This document shows positions 59,640 through 64,000 of a DNA stretch of 64,000 bases, piece after piece. Each line of letters begins with the position of its first letter. Position 1 is the first letter of the stretch. The DNA is from Tepidimonas charontis. GTDB lineage: Bacteria > Pseudomonadota > Gammaproteobacteria > Burkholderiales > Burkholderiaceae_C. The position numbers were made by a program, and so were the translations under genes. The stretch covers positions 62,001 to 126,000 of the forward strand of contig NZ_VJON01000001.1 of assembly GCF_007556685.1 (NCBI RefSeq), read 5' to 3'. The notes under the pieces are model-generated. The model saw only the letters and a list, made by a program, of their open reading frames with translations. It was not told the DNA's origin and made no database searches.

Positions 59640-60535
59640 GGCTGGGCGTGCTTGCGCAGACAGTCGGCCAACAGGCGGGCGCCCTCGGCCAGGCGGGGCC
59701 CGGGGCGAATGATGGTGTCGGCCTGCTCGTTCGGGAACACACACAGCCGCCCCTCGCGCACGGCGCGAATGCGTCCCCAGCCAGGCCGCTCGGTCAGATC
59801 GGGAAAATTGCGCTCGCTGACCAGAATCACGTCCGGATTGGCGCGCACCACAAACTCCGGATTGAGCTTCGGAAACGGCCCCAACTCGGCAGGCACGATG
59901 TTTTGTGCCCCCAAGCGGGCCAACGTTTCCCCGATAAATGAGGACGCCCCGGCCGCGTACGGCGCGCGGTTGACCTCGAAGTACACGCGCAAGCGCCGCA
60001 CTTCGGGCGGCAGCGACTGCGCCGCGGCCGACACCGCAGCGTCGATCTGGCGCCAGATCCGCTGCGCCTGCTGCGGCGGCAGGCCCAGCACCTGCGCCAC
60101 CTTGCCCATGACGCGCTGCACGTCCGCATGCGTCTTGGGCTCCAGCGCCACCACTTTTACCCCCAGCGCCTCCAGCCGTTCGCTGCCGCGGCTGGACACG
60201 GCCACCAGCACCACGTCCGGGCGCAAAGCCACGATGGACTCGATGTTGGGGTCAATCCCGCCGCCCACGCGCGGCAGCGTGGCGATCGCTGCGGGCCAGT
60301 TGGAGTAACGGTCCACGCCCACCAGCCGGTGGCATTGCTGCAGCTCGCACACCGTCTCAGTCAGCGAGGGCAGAATCGACACCACCCGCTGCGGCGGCGC
60401 GGGCAGTGTCACGGTGCGGCCCCGGTCGTCGATCACCGTGATGGGCTGCGCCAGCGCCCACGCCACCCAGCCCCACGCCAGCAGCGTCAGCACGATGCGC
60501 CACAGGCACACCGGCAACAGGTGCCCAACGGTCAT
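59636..60535 (-). CDS. btuF: Periplasmic cobalamin-binding protein (BtuF-like)
   Basis: A 299-residue substrate-binding protein of the BtuF/FecB (class III) type. It has a signal peptide with hydrophobic core VLTLLAWGWVAWALA (cut near AQPI, residue 29-31), then VTLPAPPQRVVSILPSLTETVCELQ, GVDRYSNWPAAIATLPRVGG, and PDVILVSERNFPDL. No lipobox. It starts at ATG 60535, overlapping the cobU stop by four bases. Operon place before btuC and btuD supports cobalamin or corrinoid import. Confidence 0.92.
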   Translation of the reverse strand: MTVGHLLPVCLWRIVLTLLAWGWVAWALAQPITVIDDRGRTVTLPAPPQRVVSILPSLTETVCELQQCHRLVGVDRYSNWPAAIATLPRVGGGIDPNIESIVALRPDVVLVAVSSRGSERLEALGVKVVALEPKTHADVQRVMGKVAQVLGLPPQQAQRIWRQIDAAVSAAAQSLPPEVRRLRVYFEVNRAPYAAGASSFIGETLARLGAQNIVPAELGPFPKLNPEFVVRANPDVILVSERNFPDLTERPGWGRIRAVREGRLCVFPNEQADTIIRPGPRLAEGARLLADCLRKHAQP

Positions 60536-61116
60536 GCCGGCCCTCCTTTCGCCGCCAAGGGGCAACCGGCCACCATCAGCGTCACGCGCTCGCAGATCGC
60601 CGCCACCCGCTGGTTCAGCCGCCCCAGCGCATCGACGAAACCGCGCACCTCGGGTGCCAGGGGAATGACGCCCAAGCCGATTTCATTGCTCACCAGCACC
60701 ACTGGGCCGGCAGTGGCGGACAGTGCCTGGACCAACGCCTCGGTGGCGGCTTCCCACGCGTTCGGGTCTGGGCGGTGATACGCTGGGGCGCGTGCAGGCC
60801 AACCCAGTTGCGTCAGCCACAGCGTCAGGCAGTCCACCACCAGCAGCGCCTGCGGCGAGCTTTGCCGCAGCAACTGCTCGGGCAGGTCAACCCCCACCTC
60901 CAGTGTCTGCAAGCCGGGCACGCGGGCCGCCCGCTCACGTTGATGGCGTTCGATGCGCGCCCGCATCTCCGCATCGCGCGCTTCGGCCGTGGCCAGCAGT
61001 AGCGCGCGCCGTCCACCGCCGGCCGCCAGCCACTGGGTGGCCAGCTGCTCGGCGCGGGCCGACTTGCCGCTCTTCTGTCCACCGACGATCAGCTCACGCA
61101 CTGCGCTGTCAGCCAT
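60532..61116 (-). CDS. cobU: Adenosylcobinamide kinase/guanylyltransferase CobU
   Basis: CobU phosphorylates adenosylcobinamide and adds GMP, preparing it for CobS. The 194-residue protein (CobP in Pseudomonas) has the P-loop GGQKSGKS at 12-19, the His-containing RIERHQRERA near 55, LLVVDCLTLWLTQL near 91-104, and VSNEIGLGVIPLAPEVRGFVDALGRLNQRVA near 140-170, all hallmarks. Its start overlaps the preceding gene by eight bases. Confidence 0.96.
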   Translation of the reverse strand: MADSAVRELIVGGQKSGKSARAEQLATQWLAAGGGRRALLLATAEARDAEMRARIERHQRERAARVPGLQTLEVGVDLPEQLLRQSSPQALLVVDCLTLWLTQLGWPARAPAYHRPDPNAWEAATEALVQALSATAGPVVLVSNEIGLGVIPLAPEVRGFVDALGRLNQRVAAICERVTLMVAGCPLAAKGGPA

Positions 61117-61972
61117 GGCGCACCATCCAGTCCCGCACGATGCGGTGCAGTTGCTCCAGCCCGTCGGTCAACGCCGCGGGGCCCGGCTGCAGAATGTCGG
61201 CAGATTTGATTTCAAACAGCGAACCGGTGCGGACTGCGGGCACCTCGGCCCAGCCCGGGCGCGCCGCCACCTTGTCCGGGCGAAACTTCTTGCCACACCA
61301 CGAGCCAATGACGATATCCGGCGCACGCCGCACGATCTCAGTCGGGTCGGCGACGATGCGCTGCTTGCCCAGCGGCTGGGCCGCGAGTTCGGGGAAGATG
61401 TCCTCGCCGCCGGCCACGTCGATCAGCTCCGACACCCAGCGAATGGCACTGATCGGCGGCTCGTCCCATTCCTCGAAATACACGCGCGGACGCCGCCGCC
61501 CCTGCGCCAGCAGCGCCGCCACCTCGGCGTGAATCGCGTCGCGCCGCGCTCGCATCGCCGCCAGACGCGCCGCACCCTCCTCCGCACAACCCACCATCGC
61601 CGCCACCTGATACAGCATGGACTCGATCTGCGCCACGCTGCGCTGGTTGAACACCGTCACCTGAACGCCGGCGCGGATGAGCGCTGCGGCAATGTCGGCC
61701 TGCAGATCAGAAAAGCCGAACACGCAGTCCGGATCCAGCGCCAGGATCTTGTCGATCTTGGCGTTCAAAAAGGCGCTGACCTTGGGCTTTTCCTCCCGCG
61801 CCCGACGCGGGCGCACCGTGTAGCCGCTGATGCCCACGATGCGCCATTCCTGCCCCAGCAGATACAGCCACTCGGTGGTTTCCTCCGTCAGACAAACGAT
61901 GTGCTGGGGGCCCCAGCGCATTTCGCTGGGAGAGTGAGCGCCAACCAAAGCCAGGCCCTCAGCCGCACTCAT
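61109..61972 (-). CDS. Cobalamin-binding protein without signal peptide (second BtuF-like)
   Basis: A 287-residue protein of the BtuF-like periplasmic-binding fold: PQHIVCLTEETTEWLYLLGQEWRIVGISGYTVRP near 22-55, KVSAFLNAKIDKILALDPDCVFGFSDLQADIAAAL, PRVYFEEWDEPPISAIRWVSELIDVAGG and a C-terminal DWMVRH. It starts MSAAEG with no signal peptide or lipobox, so it is probably cytoplasmic or exported by another route. It overlaps cobB by four bases and cobU by eight. Such proteins accompany cobalamin operons in Burkholderiales; the role could be corrinoid handling or a decayed importer. Confidence 0.8.
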   Translation of the reverse strand: MSAAEGLALVGAHSPSEMRWGPQHIVCLTEETTEWLYLLGQEWRIVGISGYTVRPRRAREEKPKVSAFLNAKIDKILALDPDCVFGFSDLQADIAAALIRAGVQVTVFNQRSVAQIESMLYQVAAMVGCAEEGAARLAAMRARRDAIHAEVAALLAQGRRRPRVYFEEWDEPPISAIRWVSELIDVAGGEDIFPELAAQPLGKQRIVADPTEIVRRAPDIVIGSWCGKKFRPDKVAARPGWAEVPAVRTGSLFEIKSADILQPGPAALTDGLEQLHRIVRDWMVRHG

Positions 61973-63321
61973 TGACCGACCTCCGCACCGAACAGCGCAG
62001 CCGTCGCTCGGGGCGACGATGCGAACCATGCATGGAAGTAGCTCGCCTGGATACTGCCGTGCCGGTACACCGCCTCCGTCCGACCATGGGCGCGGGCTGG
62101 CATGGTGTGGGCCACCGCCGTCAATGCGGTCTGCAATGTCGAGTAGTGAAACGTGTGCCCCCGCAGCTCGCCATGGGGCGTTCGCCACGCTTGCGGCCCC
62201 AGGGCCCCCAAGCGACTGTGCATCGACACTTCGCCCGGCAGCAGCCCCCACAGCGGCATGCGTACGCCGTCGACAAGCGTGATGCCGGCGCACAGCGCCA
62301 GCATACCACCACACTCGGCCCACACCGGTCGGCCCGCCCCGACGTGCGCGGCCAAGGTTTCGCGAGTACGCGTGGCCGCAGCCAGCGCGGCTGCATGCAA
62401 CTCCGGATAGCCGCCCGGCAACCATACCGCATCGCACGGCGGCAGCGGCTCGTCGGCCAACGGCGAGAAAAACACCACCTCAGCCCCCAGCTCACGCAGC
62501 ATCTGCACATTGGCCGGATAGATGAACGCAAAGGCCGCATCACGTGCCACTGCGACGGTGCGCCCGTACAAGAACTGAGGCGTAGGCTCGTTTGCCGAGG
62601 GCTCTGACGCAAATTCTGCTACCCAGCGTTGCCAACCTGCCTCGTCCATCAGACCCAACGGGGTGAACGCCAGCGCATCGGCCACCGCATCCAAACGGGC
62701 CAAGGCATCGGGCAATTCGGCAGCCACCGTCAGGCCCAGATGGCGCTCAGGCAGCACGAACGCCGCCTGCCGCGGCAACGCTCCCAACCACCCCACAGCT
62801 GTCTCACCGTCGGGGGCGGCCTCCACAGCGGCCCGCACCATCGCCGCGTGCCCATCGCTGGCCACCCGGTTGGCCAGCACACCTGCCCAGGGAAGCCGCG
62901 GGCGGTAGTGACGCAGACCATAGGCCAGCGCACCTACCGTCCCCACCATGGCACTGGCATCCACCACCGCCAGCACCGGAATGCGCCAGCGCATGGCCAG
63001 ATCTGCCGCACTGGGTTCGCCATCGAACAGCCCCATTACCCCTTCGATCAGGATCGCGTCGTTCTCGCTGGCGGCAGCGTGCAGCCGCGCAGCCACATCC
63101 CGCTCGCCGTTGAGCCACAGATCAAGGTTGTCCACCGGCTGCCCACTGGCCAGCGCCAGCCAGTGCGGGTCCAGAAAATCCGGCCCGCACTTGAACACCC
63201 GCACCCGCCAGCCGCGCCGCGTCAACAGGCGCGCCAGCGCGGCCGTCACGGTCGTCTTACCCTGCCCCGAGGCCGGGGCAGCAATGAGTAGCGTGGGACA
63301 GCGGGCGGGCACGTTCGGCAT
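61969..63321 (-). CDS. cobB: Cobyrinic acid a,c-diamide synthase CobB/CbiA
   Basis: This ATP- and glutamine-dependent enzyme amidates carboxyls a and c of (hydrogeno)cobyrinate. The 450-residue protein has the ATP-binding domain with APASGQGKTT at 15-24 and RVFKCGPDFLDPHWLA, LIEGVMGLFDG near 91-101, and a glutamine amidotransferase domain with the Cys near 336 in VWAECGGMLALCAG and HTFHYS. ATG 63321 is five bases after the btuB stop. CbiA acts on an intermediate of the de novo pathway, so the genome may make corrin, or salvage incomplete corrinoids. Confidence 0.95.
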   Translation of the reverse strand: MPNVPARCPTLLIAAPASGQGKTTVTAALARLLTRRGWRVRVFKCGPDFLDPHWLALASGQPVDNLDLWLNGERDVAARLHAAASENDAILIEGVMGLFDGEPSAADLAMRWRIPVLAVVDASAMVGTVGALAYGLRHYRPRLPWAGVLANRVASDGHAAMVRAAVEAAPDGETAVGWLGALPRQAAFVLPERHLGLTVAAELPDALARLDAVADALAFTPLGLMDEAGWQRWVAEFASEPSANEPTPQFLYGRTVAVARDAAFAFIYPANVQMLRELGAEVVFFSPLADEPLPPCDAVWLPGGYPELHAAALAAATRTRETLAAHVGAGRPVWAECGGMLALCAGITLVDGVRMPLWGLLPGEVSMHSRLGALGPQAWRTPHGELRGHTFHYSTLQTALTAVAHTMPARAHGRTEAVYRHGSIQASYFHAWFASSPRATAALFGAEVGQ

Positions 63322-63325
63322 CGGG

Positions 63326-64000
63326 TCAGTCGTTCCAGTTCAGCGAGACGAACAGATTGCGCCCAGGTGTGGTGAACCCATTGGCCAGCGAGTAGGTCTT
63401 GTCCGTCAGGTTGTTCAGCCGCGCCTGCAAGCTCAGGTTCGGACGAATGTGATAGGTAGCCCCCACATTCAACACCCCATAGCCAGGCAGCCTCACCCGT
63501 CCCGGCCATAAGGTATCCTCACGGTCGCTCGACAAGCGCAGTTCGGCGAAAGACTGCCAGGGCCCCTGCCGGTGGCTGACCTGGGTACGCAACACGTGGC
63601 GGGCCACCCGCACCACACGGTCGTTGCTGGGCTTGAGGCGCGGATCGGCATAGTCATAGGATACCGACAGCGCCGTCGCATCCCAGGACTGATCCCACGT
63701 CAGCGTCACGCCCTCTAGCACGGCCAAGTTGGACTGCACATTGGTCGAAGGGGTGATGAAGCCTTCGACCCGGTTGCGGTACAGCACGGCGCTGGCCCGG
63801 GTGGGTCCCTGCTGATAGCGCAAGCCCACTTCATGTGCCCGGCCTTTCTGAGGCGTCAGTTCGGGGTTGCCAAAGCCAGGGAAATACAACTGGTTGAAGC
63901 TGGGCGCCTGAAAGGTCGTGCCCATGCTGCCCACCAGCCGCAGCGACGGGCTGAGCTTGTAACCAGCCGACAGCGCCCAGGTATTGAAGCTGCCGAACTG
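63326..64000 (-). CDS. btuB: TonB-dependent cobalamin receptor BtuB, C-terminal part (partial)
   Basis: The reading frame runs past the window edge; about 224 C-terminal residues are here. They show the last beta strands of a TonB-dependent outer-membrane barrel: GTTFQAPSFNQLYFPGFGNPELTPQKGRAHEVGLRYQ, PGYGVLNVGATYHIRPNLSLQARLNNLTDKTYSLANGF and a final NWND. The FxAPSFNQLYFPGFGNPxLxPE pattern and operon head position identify it as a BtuB-type receptor for cobalamin. The usual final aromatic residue is replaced by Asp after Trp-Asn. Confidence 0.88.
   Translation of the reverse strand, partial: QFGSFNTWALSAGYKLSPSLRLVGSMGTTFQAPSFNQLYFPGFGNPELTPQKGRAHEVGLRYQQGPTRASAVLYRNRVEGFITPSTNVQSNLAVLEGVTLTWDQSWDATALSVSYDYADPRLKPSNDRVVRVARHVLRTQVSHRQGPWQSFAELRLSSDREDTLWPGRVRLPGYGVLNVGATYHIRPNLSLQARLNNLTDKTYSLANGFTTPGRNLFVSLNWND

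Noticed and set aside
63326-63934. A complete 202-residue gene at the right edge
   Set aside because: The methionine at 63934 is internal. The frame continues without stop to 64000 with TonB-dependent receptor sequence, so this is the cut C-terminus of btuB.

Overview
The window is GC-rich chromosomal DNA with tightly packed genes from a betaproteobacterium of the order Burkholderiales, most like the Comamonadaceae. This rests on gene order and protein character: the run hflC-hflK-hflX-hfq-der-bamB-yfgM-hisS-ispG-rodZ-pilF-rlmN-ndk, a short-form histidine pathway using HisZ, PhaR, PriB between rpsF and rpsR, and a VC_2705-type symporter with a DUF4212 partner. I cannot fix the genus. A Tepidimonas-like organism is only a guess. 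I see no prophage, insertion sequence, rRNA or CRISPR array.

Layout. 1-10.4 kb: the end of mobA and all of moeA (molybdenum cofactor), a YggT membrane protein, RNase R, two near-identical tRNA-Leu(CAG) genes, rimO, the polyhydroxyalkanoate regulator phaR, a RelBE-type toxin-antitoxin pair with a palindromic operator, rlmB, and the divergent ybbA/tesA pair. 10.4-31.3 kb: a long minus-strand housekeeping block running from rluD down to purA, a phosphoribosyltransferase and a Cys/Met-metabolism PLP enzyme. Many of its genes overlap by four bases. 31.3-33.9 kb: bamD on the plus strand facing the rpsF-priB-rpsR-rplI operon, which ends at a clear terminator.

33.9-49.4 kb is the most interesting part, a carbon-sensing and uptake locus. 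It holds two paralogous sodium/solute symporters (one with its DUF4212 partner), a CBS/DUF294 nucleotidyltransferase-like protein, and a minus-strand operon of PEP synthase, a small membrane protein, a symporter-histidine kinase fusion of CrbS type, a single-domain response regulator, and a membrane protein that joins a PAS-containing degenerate kinase to a DnaQ-type 3'-5' exonuclease. The PEP synthase regulator gene (PSRP) diverges from ppsA. Together these suggest sensing and use of acetate or a similar short carboxylate coupled to gluconeogenesis. What the receiver domain and the exonuclease do in this pathway cannot be read from the sequence.

49.6-64 kb is one continuous minus-strand cobalamin gene cluster: btuB (cut by the window edge), cobB/cbiA, a second cobalamin-binding protein, cobU, btuF, btuC, btuD, cobO, bioB, cbiB, cobD, cobQ, cobT, cobS and cobC. 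It covers import, corrinoid adenosylation, late amidation, aminopropanol attachment and lower-ligand assembly. No corrin-ring methylation genes are in view. A biotin synthase gene lies inside this cluster. Any cobalamin riboswitch would lie upstream of btuB, beyond position 64000.
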